DNA from: Rhodocyclaceae bacterium | GTDB lineage: Bacteria; Pseudomonadota; Gammaproteobacteria; Burkholderiales; Rhodocyclaceae | Direction: 5' to 3' | Assembly (NCBI GenBank): GCA_023230455.1 | Contig: JALNXH010000007.1 | Coordinates: forward strand, 62,001-126,000 | Length of the DNA: 64,000 nt | In this document: positions 18,851 through 28,047 of the stretch, one piece after another | Layout of the letters: every line of letters starts with the position of its first letter | How positions within the stretch are numbered: the stretch's first letter is position 1 | Made by a program: the position numbers and the translations under genes | The notes under the pieces: generated by a model | Databases searched by the model: none | Told to the model about the DNA's origin: nothing | The model's input: the letters and a program-made list of their open reading frames with translations, nothing else

Positions 18851-19678
18851 CTAGCGGGCGTCGAATCCGGTCACCAGCCGCAGCCGCCGCGCCCCGGCAA
18901 ACATGTCCCGGGGCTTCAAGCCGAAGACGTGGCGGATCGTATTGCTGAAATGGGAACCGCCCGGATAGCCGATCTTCAGCGCAATCTCGGTCAGATTCGC
19001 TTCCTGATTCACATAGCGCAACATGGTGCGCGCGCGTTTCCATGCCTTGAAGCGCCGGAACGGCACCCCGGTCTCGCTGCGAAACAAATGCAGGAAGCGG
19101 GAAAAAGACAGGGCGCTATCGTCGGCGCAACGCTCTGCATGGAAGTGGGTGGTCGGATCCTCGCGGATTCGCTCGACCACGGCGGCAATGCGCGGATCGA
19201 GGCGGCGGCGCGGGATGGACGCGCCGAAGAGCGGCGTGTCGATATCCAGATCGAGCAGGATATCGCCCGCCTCACCAGCCGCCAGCCGGGCATAGAGCGC
19301 CCTGATGCGCATCGCGAGATGCTCCAGTGCCTCTGCCGCGTCGGGCCCGTCCCCCAGCCACGGCAGCGCCGCGATATCGATCAGTTCGGGTTCCAGGTTG
19401 AGGATGCCGATGCAGGGGTCCGACGACACGATGCGATGGGGGACATAGGGCGCGACCGCCGCGCACGTGCCGACGAGGGTGCGGCCGTCGTCAAAACAAA
19501 CGGAAAGCGGCCCGTCGAAGGAAACGTAGACGGTAACTGAGCCGAGCAGCGACATCGAACGGAGTCCGAGCAGGCCGCAATAAAAGATGCGGTCGTCGGT
19601 CATCACCATCACGCGCTGGGCGCTGCGACCCAGGCCGGGCAGCGAGTTACATCCGGGGAGGCGGTTCAGGTTGCCCAT
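18851..19678 (-). CDS. AraC-family transcriptional regulator
   Basis: About 276 residues from ATG 19678; the frame continues to 19720 but the ATG lies 1 nt after the stop of a small upstream ORF with a strong ribosome site. C-terminal double helix-turn-helix: FSRFLHLFRSETGVPFRRF and, after NLTEIALKIGYPGGSHF, the family signature ending FGLKPRDMF. The N-terminal half (about 160 residues) shows no clear cupin motif. Probably controls the neighbouring SDR, TetR or ligase operons in response to a pathway metabolite. Confidence 0.88.
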   Translation of the reverse strand: MGNLNRLPGCNSLPGLGRSAQRVMVMTDDRIFYCGLLGLRSMSLLGSVTVYVSFDGPLSVCFDDGRTLVGTCAAVAPYVPHRIVSSDPCIGILNLEPELIDIAALPWLGDGPDAAEALEHLAMRIRALYARLAAGEAGDILLDLDIDTPLFGASIPRRRLDPRIAAVVERIREDPTTHFHAERCADDSALSFSRFLHLFRSETGVPFRRFKAWKRARTMLRYVNQEANLTEIALKIGYPGGSHFSNTIRHVFGLKPRDMFAGARRLRLVTGFDAR

Positions 19679-19679
19679 G

Positions 19680-19799
19680 CTACGCACCGATTCCGGCGAG
19701 GAAGCCGAACAGCGCCGCACTCTGCGGACGCGCGCCGCTGTTTTCGATCAGCCCGTGCAGACAGTCGGAGCAATCGGCTTCGACATCGAGAAATCCCAT
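19680..19799 (-). CDS. Small leader ORF (39 residues) upstream of the AraC gene
   Basis: ATG at 19799 is preceded by GAGGAGGAAGC, the strongest ribosome site in this intergenic area. It encodes 39 residues containing a CSDC (C-x2-C) motif and ends in TAG one base before the AraC start (TAGCATG), the geometry of translational coupling. The predicted peptide has acceptable codon use for this genome (many GC-ending codons). It may be a regulatory leader or small protein; alternatively, an indel could have split off the true N-terminus of the regulator. Confidence 0.45.
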   Translation of the reverse strand: MGFLDVEADCSDCLHGLIENSGARPQSAALFGFLAGIGA

Positions 19800-20071
19800 G
19801 CTTCCTCCTCAATTCCGTTTTTCGACCGTACGATCCGCACGCCGGGGCACGAACCGAGTGGGCCGGATTTCGATCCGCTATTTTTCTTCGATTATATTTG
19901 GATATAAATTTATATATTTATATTTGAGTATAACTTTTTACAAGGTCGATCCGGCGCTTCGCGAAAACCATGGAACATGGCGCCACGCTGACCGCGCTAT
20001 GATCCTGCCTCGATGAACAACAATACAACGCCAGGGCAGGCTTCAGGCCCAGGAAACACGCGGAAATCCAT
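19800..20071. promoter_or_regulatory. AT-rich divergent control region (AraC side / TetR side)
   Basis: The 272-bp gap between divergently read regulator genes contains at about 19880-19940 an A/T run (TATATTTGGATATAAATTTA and continuing) that is exceptional for this GC-rich DNA. Such tracts commonly hold promoters, UP elements or regulator and nucleoid-protein binding sites. No exact operator can be assigned. Confidence 0.45.
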
Positions 20072-20743
20072 ATGGTGAGAGAAGAACGAAAGGAAGCGCG
20101 GCGCCAACGCACGCTCAATGCGGCCGCCACGCTGATACGAGAGACGGGAAGCACCGATTTCTCGATGGTGATCCTGGCCGGCAAGGCCAAGTTGAGCCCC
20201 GCCACGCCTTACAACCTGTTTGGCTCGAAGGGCGCCATCCTGTATGCGCTGCTCAATCGCTGCCTCGACGAAATTTCCGGTGGCGCGGAGAAAGCCATCG
20301 CACATCGCTCCCCGTTCCTGCGCGCCATACGCGCCGCCGCGTGGGGCGCGAGTTTTTTCGTCTCCGATCCCGACTTTTACCGGCCCCTGTACCGCTTTTT
20401 GCTCGGTGTCGAAGACCCGGTGTATCGCCCCGCCTACATGGACCGCTCGCTGGAATATTGGAAGTTCGCGCTGGCCGAAATGGATAGCGGCGCCGTGGCC
20501 CTGCCGAAGGAAGTCGATAACGATGCGCTGGCCCGGCAGCTGCTAATCCAATTCACCGGGGCGCTGGATCTGTGGGTGCAGAAGGAACTCGACGATCGTG
20601 AGTTCGTCGCCCAGATAGGCTACGGGGCGGGATTGATCCTGCTCGGCATCGCTTCGGACGAGCACCGCGAAGCCATCCTGAAAAACATGCGGGCACAACG
20701 CAAGCAATTGCCGAAAGCGTTTTCCTTCGCGCAAGCGAAATAA
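20072..20743 (+). CDS. TetR-family transcriptional regulator
   Basis: 223 residues. N-terminal helix-turn-helix: RRQRTLNAAATLIRETG, then FSMVILAGKAKLSPATPYNLFGSKGAILYALL, matching the TetR recognition helix pattern (x-T-x-Y-x-x-F-x-x-K). The C-terminal ligand domain is helical and not assignable. Lies next to a leftward SDR/ligase operon that it may repress, with de-repression by an acyl-CoA or substrate. Confidence 0.92.
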   Translation: MVREERKEARRQRTLNAAATLIRETGSTDFSMVILAGKAKLSPATPYNLFGSKGAILYALLNRCLDEISGGAEKAIAHRSPFLRAIRAAAWGASFFVSDPDFYRPLYRFLLGVEDPVYRPAYMDRSLEYWKFALAEMDSGAVALPKEVDNDALARQLLIQFTGALDLWVQKELDDREFVAQIGYGAGLILLGIASDEHREAILKNMRAQRKQLPKAFSFAQAK

Positions 20744-20794
20744 GTGCGGCTACACCGGGCGCACCCCGGCCTTCGAGCCGGAATGCGCGCTCCG

Positions 20795-21289
20795 TCAAGC
20801 CGACAGACCGCCATCGACCATGAGGTGCTGGCCCGAAATGTAGCTGGCCTTCGCCGACGCGAGGAAGGCGATGGCTTCGGCGACTTCCTCGCACTGCGCC
20901 AGACGGTGCAGAGGGGTTGCCTCGACGGCCAGGTCGAGAATCTTTTTGGTGCCCGGAAAGTCGAGCATCGGCATGGTTTCGAACACCAGGCCGCCCGCCG
21001 AAACGACGGTATGGATACGACCGAATTCGGCCAGCGCCGCGCTCACCAGTTTGGCGATCGAGGCCCGGTCGGTGACGTCGCAAGGCATTGCGGCCGCCTT
21101 GCGGCCCAGCTTGCGGATGTCGGCGACCACGTCCTCCGCCGGCTTGGCGCGCGAATGATAAGTGGCCACCACATTGCTCCCGCGTTCGGCCATCAGGCCG
21201 GCGGTCGCCTGTCCGAGACCGCCGGATGCACCGAAGACGATGGCGCAACCATCGCTGGGAAAATCGGGACTTGCTACACCGTATGCCAT
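20795..21289 (-). CDS. Short-chain dehydrogenase with deleted catalytic centre (probable pseudogene)
   Basis: 164 residues from ATG 21289 (GAGGAG upstream). The N-terminal Rossmann half is intact (FGASGGLGQATA, CDVTDRAS, SAGG at about 97-100) and the C-terminus is intact (EEVAEAIAFLASAKASYISG, MVDGGLSA). After PMLDFP (residue 112) the chain jumps directly to GTKKILDL, skipping about 80 residues including the Ser and Tyr-x3-Lys catalytic residues. The join is in frame near position 20953. It can hardly be an active oxidoreductase, although a folded dimerising remnant is conceivable. Follows the ligase on the same strand. Confidence 0.8.
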   Translation of the reverse strand: MAYGVASPDFPSDGCAIVFGASGGLGQATAGLMAERGSNVVATYHSRAKPAEDVVADIRKLGRKAAAMPCDVTDRASIAKLVSAALAEFGRIHTVVSAGGLVFETMPMLDFPGTKKILDLAVEATPLHRLAQCEEVAEAIAFLASAKASYISGQHLMVDGGLSA

Positions 21290-21420
21290 GTTGCATTCTC
21301 CTCGTCGTCTGCCGCGTTATCGGCTGCCGAACCCGGCAACCGTGAATTCCTGTTTCGCCCTGGTCACCGAAACTGCTGCGGCCGTGATGCGTTTGTCACC
21401 CCGGCAGCGGAAATTCGTGA

Positions 21421-22935
21421 TTAGCGCTCCGCCCCTTCACGCAAGCGGTTCTTCAGCACTTTGCCGGTCGGGTTGCGCGGCAGCGCGTCTACCAACCGCA
21501 GTTCCTGCGGCAGTTTGTAGCGCGCCAGCCGCTCGGCGCCATAGGCCCGCAACTCTTCCAGAGTGATGCTGGCACCGGGCTTCAGGGCGGCGACGGCCAC
21601 CACCCGCTCACCCCAGCGCTCGTCGGGAGCGCCAATGACGGCGATCTCGGCAATCGCCGGATGGCCGAACAGCGCGCTTTCCACTTCGGCCGGATAGACG
21701 TTCTCGCCGCCGCTGATCACCATGTCCTTCAAGCGGTCGCAGAGGAACAGGTAGCCCTCGGCGTCTACATAGCCGACGTCGCCGGTATGGAACCAGCCGT
21801 CGGCGTCAAACACCGCCGCGGTGGCTTCGGGCCGGTTCCAGTAGCCCTTCATCACGTTGGCACCGCGGACGCAGACCTCGCCCTTGACATGGGGGACCAG
21901 GATCGGCGCTCCCGAGTAGTCCTTGAGCATGAATTCGGTCAGGATCGGCCCGTTGCCGCATGAGCCGAGCTTGTCCAGCGAGCGGGCCGGATCGAGGAAG
22001 GCGATCATCGTCGTCGTCTCGGTCATGCCGTAGCCCTGATGTACGGGAATGCCGCGCCCGGCATAGAGCCGCAGTAGCGGTTCGGGCATCGGCGCACCGC
22101 CGACAGCGATCAATCGCAGGCTGGAAAGGTCCGCAGACGGAAACGCCGCGTGCTGGCTCATGAACAGCAGCATGGCCGGCACAGCGAAGCCGACACTGAC
22201 CCGGTAATGCTCAATGGCGCGCATCTGCTCCAACGGATCGAAGGCCTTCTGCAACACCAGGTGGCCGCCGGCCGCCAGGATCGGCAGGGTGATCACGCAC
22301 AAGCCGCCGACGTGAAAAAGCGGCGCGTTGTTGAGCGCGACATCGGTCGATACGCAATCGAACACCAGATGGGCATTCATGTTGTTCGCCCAGAAGTTCG
22401 CGTGGCTCAACATCGCGCCCTTGGGGTTGCCGGTGGTGCCCGAGGTGTAGATGATTGTGGCGACCGATTCGGGATCCACGGTGGCGGCGGCCTGCGGCCC
22501 GGCCGTTGCCATCAAATCCTCGACCGATTCCCAGCCTGCGGCGGCCTGTCCTGCGCCCAGATACTCCTGGCAGCAAAGCTTCGGCCGGATTGCCCGTACG
22601 CTGTCCGTGTGTTCGCTGCCGACCAGAAGCGTATGTACGCCCGCATCGTTGACGGCGAATTCGATCTCCGGCCCGCTGAGGCGGAAGTTCAACGGAACAA
22701 AGATTGCTCCCAGCCGTGCTGTGGCGAAGAGGGCAACGAGGAACAGCGGATGGTTGAAACCGAGATAGCCGACGCGGTCCCCGGGCCGGATGCCGCGTTG
22801 CGCAAGGACCGCAGACAAGCGCTCGATGCGCTGCTGGAGTTCGCCGTACGACCAGGTCACGCCATCGCACGTCAGCGCCGGACGGCCCGGGCCTCGCGCC
22901 GCCCGTCTGTACAACCATTCTGCCAAACCAATCAT
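21421..22935 (-). CDS. Acyl-CoA synthetase (FadD3-like group)
   Basis: 504 residues. IYTSGTTGNPKGAM, the substrate-loop PLFHVGGL, YGMTETTTM, FHTGDVGYVDAEGY, DRLKDMVISGGENVYPAEVE and PTGKVLKN are all present. The length and the PLFHVGG motif resemble ligases acting on cyclic or aromatic acids, including the hexahydroindane-propanoate ligase FadD3 of steroid degradation, but this is only a resemblance. First gene of a leftward pair with the deleted SDR. Confidence 0.92.
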   Translation of the reverse strand: MIGLAEWLYRRAARGPGRPALTCDGVTWSYGELQQRIERLSAVLAQRGIRPGDRVGYLGFNHPLFLVALFATARLGAIFVPLNFRLSGPEIEFAVNDAGVHTLLVGSEHTDSVRAIRPKLCCQEYLGAGQAAAGWESVEDLMATAGPQAAATVDPESVATIIYTSGTTGNPKGAMLSHANFWANNMNAHLVFDCVSTDVALNNAPLFHVGGLCVITLPILAAGGHLVLQKAFDPLEQMRAIEHYRVSVGFAVPAMLLFMSQHAAFPSADLSSLRLIAVGGAPMPEPLLRLYAGRGIPVHQGYGMTETTTMIAFLDPARSLDKLGSCGNGPILTEFMLKDYSGAPILVPHVKGEVCVRGANVMKGYWNRPEATAAVFDADGWFHTGDVGYVDAEGYLFLCDRLKDMVISGGENVYPAEVESALFGHPAIAEIAVIGAPDERWGERVVAVAALKPGASITLEELRAYGAERLARYKLPQELRLVDALPRNPTGKVLKNRLREGAER

Positions 22936-23110
22936 TCGCCCCTCCCCGAAAAAAACCCTCGATGCGAGTCGCCGGCGTCACGTTACCGCCAACAGCTGCC
23001 CGCCGTCTTTCACAAACTGGTCATCAAAAGCGATAGCCAGTTCATGAAAGACCCTCTCACGCGTCGGCGGTATGCTGGTTTCAACCCATACGGATTCCAG
23101 GACTTCCACC

Positions 23111-24280
23111 ATGTTCGATGCGCCTCCCCTGCCCCATTACTTCTCTCCCGAGCACACACAATTCCGCGACACGCTGCGCGGATTCGTCGCCAGTGAGATC
23201 AGTCCCCACATCAACGACTGGGACGAAGCGGGAACTTTTCCGCGCGATCTTTACCGCAAGGCCGCTGCACTGGGAATTTTGGGCCTGGGATATCCCGAAA
23301 AATACGGCGGCACACCGGCGGACATCTTCTACCAGATCATCCTTGCCGAGGAATTCGCCCGCACCGGCAGCGGCGGTATCCAGGCGTCCATCAACTCTCA
23401 TACCATCGCGCTGCCGCCGCTGATCGCCGCGGGCAGCGAGACGCTGAAGCGGCACATCATCCCGTCCGTGATCGCCGGAGAAAAAATCGCCGCGCTGGCG
23501 GTGACCGAACCGTCGGGCGGCTCCGACGTGGCCAGCCTTTGTACGACCGCGATACGCGACGGCGACCATTACGTGGTCAGCGGCGAGAAGACCTTCATCA
23601 CTTCCGGTATGCGCGCCGACTATCTCACTGTCGCCGTGCGTACCGATCCCGCCGTCAAGGGCGCCGGAGGAATATCGGTGCTGATGATCGACGGCGACAC
23701 CCCGGGGCTGACGCGGACGGAGCTTAAAAAAATGGGTTGGTGGTGTTCCGACACCGCCCATCTGCATTTCGATCATTGCCGCGTGCCGGCGACCAATCTG
23801 GTCGGTACCGAAAACCGGGGCTTCAAGACGCTGATGCACAACTTCAACAGCGAGCGGCTTTTTCTCTCCGCCCTCGCTTACGGCTTCGCCCAGGTCTGCC
23901 TCGAGGAAGCGCTGGCATGGGCGCAGCAGCGCAAGACGTTCGGCCATCCGTTGGCGGAGCGACAGGTGATCCGCCACAAGCTGATGGACATGATGCTGCG
24001 CGTGGATGCCGCACGTTCCCTGGTTTACGACCTGGCCTATTGCATCGAGCACGGCCGCGGCAACACGGAACACCTCGTGGCCCGCATCTGCATGGCCAAG
24101 GTACTGTCGACCCAGGCGATGCAGTTCTGCGCCGACCAGGCAGTACAGATACTTGGCGGCATGGGTTTCATGCGCGGCACCCGCAGCGAGCGGATCTACC
24201 GCGAGGTGAAGGTGATGATGATCGGCGGTGGCTCGGAAGAAATCATGAAGGATCTGGCGGCGCGCAAGATCGGCATCTGA
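23111..24280 (+). CDS. Acyl-CoA dehydrogenase
   Basis: 389 residues from ATG 23111 (AGGA about 10 nt upstream); the longer frame to 23072 has no ribosome site. Middle domain VTEPSGGSDVASL and GEKTFITSGMRAD; C-terminal QRKTFGHPLAERQVI, QILGGMGFMRG and MIGGGSEEIMKD. Two large aromatic residues (KKMGWWCSDT) lie in the loop before the second substrate-contact strand. Divergent from the ligase at 22935 with 175 bp between, probably sharing a control region. Substrate probably a branched or cyclic acyl-CoA. Confidence 0.92.
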   Translation: MFDAPPLPHYFSPEHTQFRDTLRGFVASEISPHINDWDEAGTFPRDLYRKAAALGILGLGYPEKYGGTPADIFYQIILAEEFARTGSGGIQASINSHTIALPPLIAAGSETLKRHIIPSVIAGEKIAALAVTEPSGGSDVASLCTTAIRDGDHYVVSGEKTFITSGMRADYLTVAVRTDPAVKGAGGISVLMIDGDTPGLTRTELKKMGWWCSDTAHLHFDHCRVPATNLVGTENRGFKTLMHNFNSERLFLSALAYGFAQVCLEEALAWAQQRKTFGHPLAERQVIRHKLMDMMLRVDAARSLVYDLAYCIEHGRGNTEHLVARICMAKVLSTQAMQFCADQAVQILGGMGFMRGTRSERIYREVKVMMIGGGSEEIMKDLAARKIGI

Positions 24281-24431
24281 TCCGCTTCGGACGGAACGCC
24301 GATTGGGGCCGCGCGGCGGGAAAGTCGACCAGGCAAACCAACGGACAAGCTTTCCCCTCCCGAACGGCGACCCGCAGGCGCATGCGCTGCGAATCGCCGG
24401 TTCAGGCATGCCTGCGCCATCTCAAGCCGGT

Positions 24432-25409
24432 TCAAGCCGCCGCGCGTTCGAGCGTCAGTTCGATAAAGCCGGGCAGTACCTTTCCCCAGGCTTCGAAGCG
24501 CGGATCGCGGGCACGGCCGATGCGGTGCAGATGAAAGCCGAGGGCAATGATGGCGGAGATCTTGCACAGCGCCAGGGCCTCGTACCGCCGCATGTCGTGG
24601 GCGGTGCGGTTGGTGGCGGCCTCCCATTCGCCGATCAGCCGTTCCCGCGACCACCAACCGGGAGCGTAGAAGCCGGCGGAAGCCAGCGCACGGTCGCCCT
24701 GGTCGTAGAAACAGGCCATATAGCCGAGGTCCGTCAACGGCTCACCGACGTGGGCCATTTCCCAATCCAGCAACGCCACCATCTGGCACTCGTTCCAGAG
24801 GCAGTTTCCGACCTTGGGATCGCCATGCACCGGCGACTCGGGGCCCGATGCCCGTGGCGGATTGCGCACCAGATCGTCGATCACATCGATCAGCATCTGA
24901 GACGATTCGGCGTTCTGGGCTACGTCGTACCAGTGGGCCGCCTGCTCGACCACCGAGGTGCGCGGACCGGGCATCAGGGCGGCCGGCATGCGATGCACCG
25001 CGGCGACGGCGGCGACCCACTGGGCGCACATACCGCTGCGCGCCTCGGGCGATGCCTTCGCGAACCATTCGGGCTCGGCGTATTCGTAGGCCTCGCCGTA
25101 GCGCCGTTCCATGAGGAAGAAGGGGTCGCCGATCACCGCCGCATCGAGGCATAGCTCATAGGCCTTCGGCACCGGCGGTGGATCTTCCCAGCTGCCGACC
25201 GCGGTGATGGCGCCGTACTCGCGGGCCATGTCGTAGGGCGGCAGCAGGCCCTCCTCCGAGGGCGGCATGCGCAGGATGCGGTTGAGGCCTTCGACCAGAT
25301 AGGTCTCGTTCGAATGGCCGGTGGACAGGGCCTTCACGCCGGTGACCGCCTGGCCGTCGGTGAGGTAGGCGCGCAGGCCTTCCTCGAGTTGTCGCAGATC
25401 GCGGGACAT
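24432..25409 (-). CDS. APH-family phosphotransferase (candidate isoprenoid/steroid alcohol kinase 1)
   Basis: 325 residues. N-lobe with GHSNETYLVEG and a nucleotide-binding LMERRYGEAY segment; Brenner motif H195-G-D197-PKVG-N202 (catalytic Asp, metal-binding Asn) and D215-WEMAHVGEPLTDLGY, the second metal Asp region. This is the aminoglycoside phosphotransferase/ACAD10-N-like superfamily, which phosphorylates small alcohols, not only antibiotics. It is the last gene of the leftward operon LDI-like, aldehyde dehydrogenase, CrtC-like, kinase, 13 nt after the CrtC-like gene. A hydroxysteroid kinase in anaerobic cholesterol degradation is known, so an alcohol substrate of the pathway is plausible. 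Confidence 0.85.
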   Translation of the reverse strand: MSRDLRQLEEGLRAYLTDGQAVTGVKALSTGHSNETYLVEGLNRILRMPPSEEGLLPPYDMAREYGAITAVGSWEDPPPVPKAYELCLDAAVIGDPFFLMERRYGEAYEYAEPEWFAKASPEARSGMCAQWVAAVAAVHRMPAALMPGPRTSVVEQAAHWYDVAQNAESSQMLIDVIDDLVRNPPRASGPESPVHGDPKVGNCLWNECQMVALLDWEMAHVGEPLTDLGYMACFYDQGDRALASAGFYAPGWWSRERLIGEWEAATNRTAHDMRRYEALALCKISAIIALGFHLHRIGRARDPRFEAWGKVLPGFIELTLERAAA

Positions 25410-25422
25410 ACGTGCAACCCCG

Positions 25423-26586
25423 TCAGATATAGGAAACTTCGTCGTTCAGGCCGTATTCCTTCCATGCACCGACGAGGATCGTCTCGATGATGCCGTAGCC
25501 GACGGCATCCCCTTCCCGAACGCGGATGATGTTGTCGCGTACCTGGTGGATGCGCGGCAGCGTGGCTTCGTCGCGGGTGTTGGCAATCTTCTCGCCTTCG
25601 ACATTGAGCTTGCCGCGGTAATTGCCGTGCTTCTTGCCGTCGAAGCCGAGATAAAGCGCCGGGCCAAGATGGAAGCCGCTGTCGCCGACGACTTCGACAT
25701 CGACTGTGCGGTCTTCGCCGGACAGCATGTCGTAGTGGATCTTGCCGCCAATGGGACGCCGCGTCAGCGGATCGTAGCTGAGCATCGGCCGCACGCGACC
25801 GACGCGATCCTGGCTGCCGTCGGCATGGTTGAGGTAGCCGGAGAAATAGATCGGCTTGTCGCGCGACGTTTGCAGGTAGTACTGATAGGCGTAGGTGCTG
25901 CCATCCGGACGTGTCAGCACCATCGGGCACCAGTGCAGCAGGAAACCGCCCTGGCCGAAGGCGCTTTCACCCCAGGCACGGCTCGGTCGCAGATCGGTGA
26001 CATGGGCGCCGACGTCGAGGCGCACGCCCCAGGAGTGATCGCGGAAGGCGTACCAATCCTCGGTCTTGATCGTCTCGCGCTTGCCGTCGATCTCGATCCA
26101 GCCGCTGATCTTGCCGGCCTGGTGGTAGCGAATGATGTCCGAGACGATGCGCAGGCCGTTCTCGTCGCGTTGCAGGTGGCGGTCTTCGAGGAAGGGCACC
26201 ATGACCGCTTCAAAGGTGACATCGAACATCAGCGGCAGGATCTCGTTCTTGCCGAGCGCGAAGCGGACCTTCTTCATCGGCTCGATCACCTCGTAGGTCA
26301 GCGGACCGACGATGGTGCTCTCGACATCCGGCGACAATTCGCGACTCGCGCGCAACGTCCATTGCTCGTTGCCGCGCGAAATGCCCGCAAAGCCGTCCAT
26401 GACATCGCGATTGTGATAGCGGCCGAGGCCGAAGTCGATCTGCAGCGAACCGTCCTTGCGCGGAATCGTGACCCAGATTTTCTCCGTCCAGGCCAGGTCG
26501 GATTCGCTGACGGTGGCAAAGGTGTCGGTGATCTGGTGATGAAGACGCTCGTCGGCGCCGAGCAGCTTGCCGATGTTGGGACCCAT
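25423..26586 (-). CDS. CrtC/hydroxyneurosporene-synthase-like (DUF7064/7065-type) protein 1
   Basis: 387 residues, no signal peptide. Paralogous to the protein at 32460: shared blocks IDFGLGRYHNRDVMDGFAG, the region around QWTLRASREL, and the hallmark RDHSWGVR (RDHSWG at 182-187), followed by beta-rich segments ending DGDAVGYG-like. The fold family (two lipocalin-like halves as in CrtC, AttH and tocopherol cyclase relatives) includes enzymes that add or remove water at isoprenoid double bonds. That assignment is remote, from motif style only. Sits directly upstream of the kinase gene; the same pairing recurs on the opposite arm. Confidence 0.7.
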   Translation of the reverse strand: MGPNIGKLLGADERLHHQITDTFATVSESDLAWTEKIWVTIPRKDGSLQIDFGLGRYHNRDVMDGFAGISRGNEQWTLRASRELSPDVESTIVGPLTYEVIEPMKKVRFALGKNEILPLMFDVTFEAVMVPFLEDRHLQRDENGLRIVSDIIRYHQAGKISGWIEIDGKRETIKTEDWYAFRDHSWGVRLDVGAHVTDLRPSRAWGESAFGQGGFLLHWCPMVLTRPDGSTYAYQYYLQTSRDKPIYFSGYLNHADGSQDRVGRVRPMLSYDPLTRRPIGGKIHYDMLSGEDRTVDVEVVGDSGFHLGPALYLGFDGKKHGNYRGKLNVEGEKIANTRDEATLPRIHQVRDNIIRVREGDAVGYGIIETILVGAWKEYGLNDEVSYI

Positions 26587-26640
26587 TGTGTTGCTCCTTC
26601 GATTGACTTTCTGGATAAATGATCGATTCGGCGTACGCAG

Positions 26641-27978
26641 TCAGGCCGCCGCCGGCACCGCCAGCATGGCGCGTTCGTGCGACAGTTCCTTGAAGCCGTG
26701 GATGCCGTGATAGCGGCCGATGCCGCTTTCGTTCACGCCGCCGAAGGGCAGTCGCGGTTCGAACCAGTGGGCCGCCCAGCCGTTGACGGTGACACCGCCC
26801 GACGAGGTTTCGAGCATCAGCGTGTCGATGAAGGTTTGGTCCTTGCTGAAAATGTACATGGCCAGCGGCTTGCCGCCGCGGCGCATGAAGGCGGCGATAT
26901 CGGAAATGTCCTTATAGGTCATCACCGTCAGCAGCGGGCCGAAGACCTCCTCCTTCATGATCGTTGCGTCGAGGGGCACGCCGGTCAGAACCGTCGGATG
27001 GATGGTCAGATCCTCGGCCTCGGTCCTGCCGCCGAACGCGATCTTCGCTCCGCGACTGACGGCGTCGTCGATATAACCTTTGACCCGCTCGAAGTTGCGC
27101 TTGTCGATGATGCGGGCGAAAGCCTGTTTGTTGATCTTGCCGTCGGCGTAATACGTGCCTTCGATGAAGGCGCGGGCTTGCTTGACGAATTCGTCCGCCA
27201 GATCCTCGCGCACCCAGGCCACGTCGGGGCAAAGGCAGACCTGGCCGGAGTTGAAGCAGCGCCCGGCGGCGATGGTGGCAGCGGCCAGCGGCAGATCGCT
27301 CGCTCGATCAACGACGGCCGGGCACTTGCCGCCGAGTTCGAGGGTGACCGAAGCCAAGTGCTTTGCCGCCGCCGCCATGACGGTGCGGCCGACCTTGGGA
27401 CTGCCGGTGAAGAAGACATGATCGAAGGGCAGTTCGAGCAGCGCGTTGGCCAGTTCGACGCCACCTTCGAAGACGGCTCCTTCGCGCTCGTCGAACACAT
27501 CGCGCAGTATCTTCGCCGAGATGGCGCTGGTAGCCGGCGCCATCTCGTTGGGCTTGGCGATGAAGCAGTTGCCGGCGGCGACGATCGGCACCACGGGCTG
27601 GAACATCAGCAGGAAGGGGAAGTTCCACGCCGAAAACAGTAGGCAGACGCCGCGCGGCTCGTAGCGCATGATGGCGCGGGTGCCCTGGAGATGGGGCGAA
27701 GGTTCGATCTCGACGGGCTTCATCCAGCATTCGAGATTCGCCAGAGCGTCGTCGATGTCGCCGATCACGCCGGCCACCTCCGATTCCGCCTCGGCGGCCG
27801 GCTTGCGCAGGTCGCTGAACAGCGCCTGCTTGACGGCATCGGCATTGGCCAATATGGCGTCCTTGAGCTTTTGCAGCTTCAGCTTGCGCTGCGCGGCATT
27901 CGTTGCCTTGACAGTCCACTGGTGCGCCTTCTGCTGATCGAAGACGCGCTTCAGTTCCATGCTCAACACACTCACCAC
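26641..27978 (-). CDS. Aldehyde dehydrogenase family protein
   Basis: 445 residues from GTG 27978, preceded by GGGAGAAG at good spacing; ATG 27960 is an alternative. FSAWNFPF, FTGSPKVGRTV (NAD loop), TLELGGKCP with the general base E214, and NSGQVCLCPD with the nucleophile C248. The short length and sequence style fit the coniferyl-aldehyde/fatty-aldehyde dehydrogenase (class 3-like) group. In this operon it would oxidise an aldehyde, for example the terminal aldehyde of an isoprenoid chain, to the acid that the CoA ligases activate. Confidence 0.9.
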   Translation of the reverse strand: MVSVLSMELKRVFDQQKAHQWTVKATNAAQRKLKLQKLKDAILANADAVKQALFSDLRKPAAEAESEVAGVIGDIDDALANLECWMKPVEIEPSPHLQGTRAIMRYEPRGVCLLFSAWNFPFLLMFQPVVPIVAAGNCFIAKPNEMAPATSAISAKILRDVFDEREGAVFEGGVELANALLELPFDHVFFTGSPKVGRTVMAAAAKHLASVTLELGGKCPAVVDRASDLPLAAATIAAGRCFNSGQVCLCPDVAWVREDLADEFVKQARAFIEGTYYADGKINKQAFARIIDKRNFERVKGYIDDAVSRGAKIAFGGRTEAEDLTIHPTVLTGVPLDATIMKEEVFGPLLTVMTYKDISDIAAFMRRGGKPLAMYIFSKDQTFIDTLMLETSSGGVTVNGWAAHWFEPRLPFGGVNESGIGRYHGIHGFKELSHERAMLAVPAAA

Positions 27979-28047
27979 GTTACTTCTCCCAAATAAAATT
28001 CCGCCGTCTTGGCACGACGGGGACGTACAAACGCCGTCGTGCTCGGC

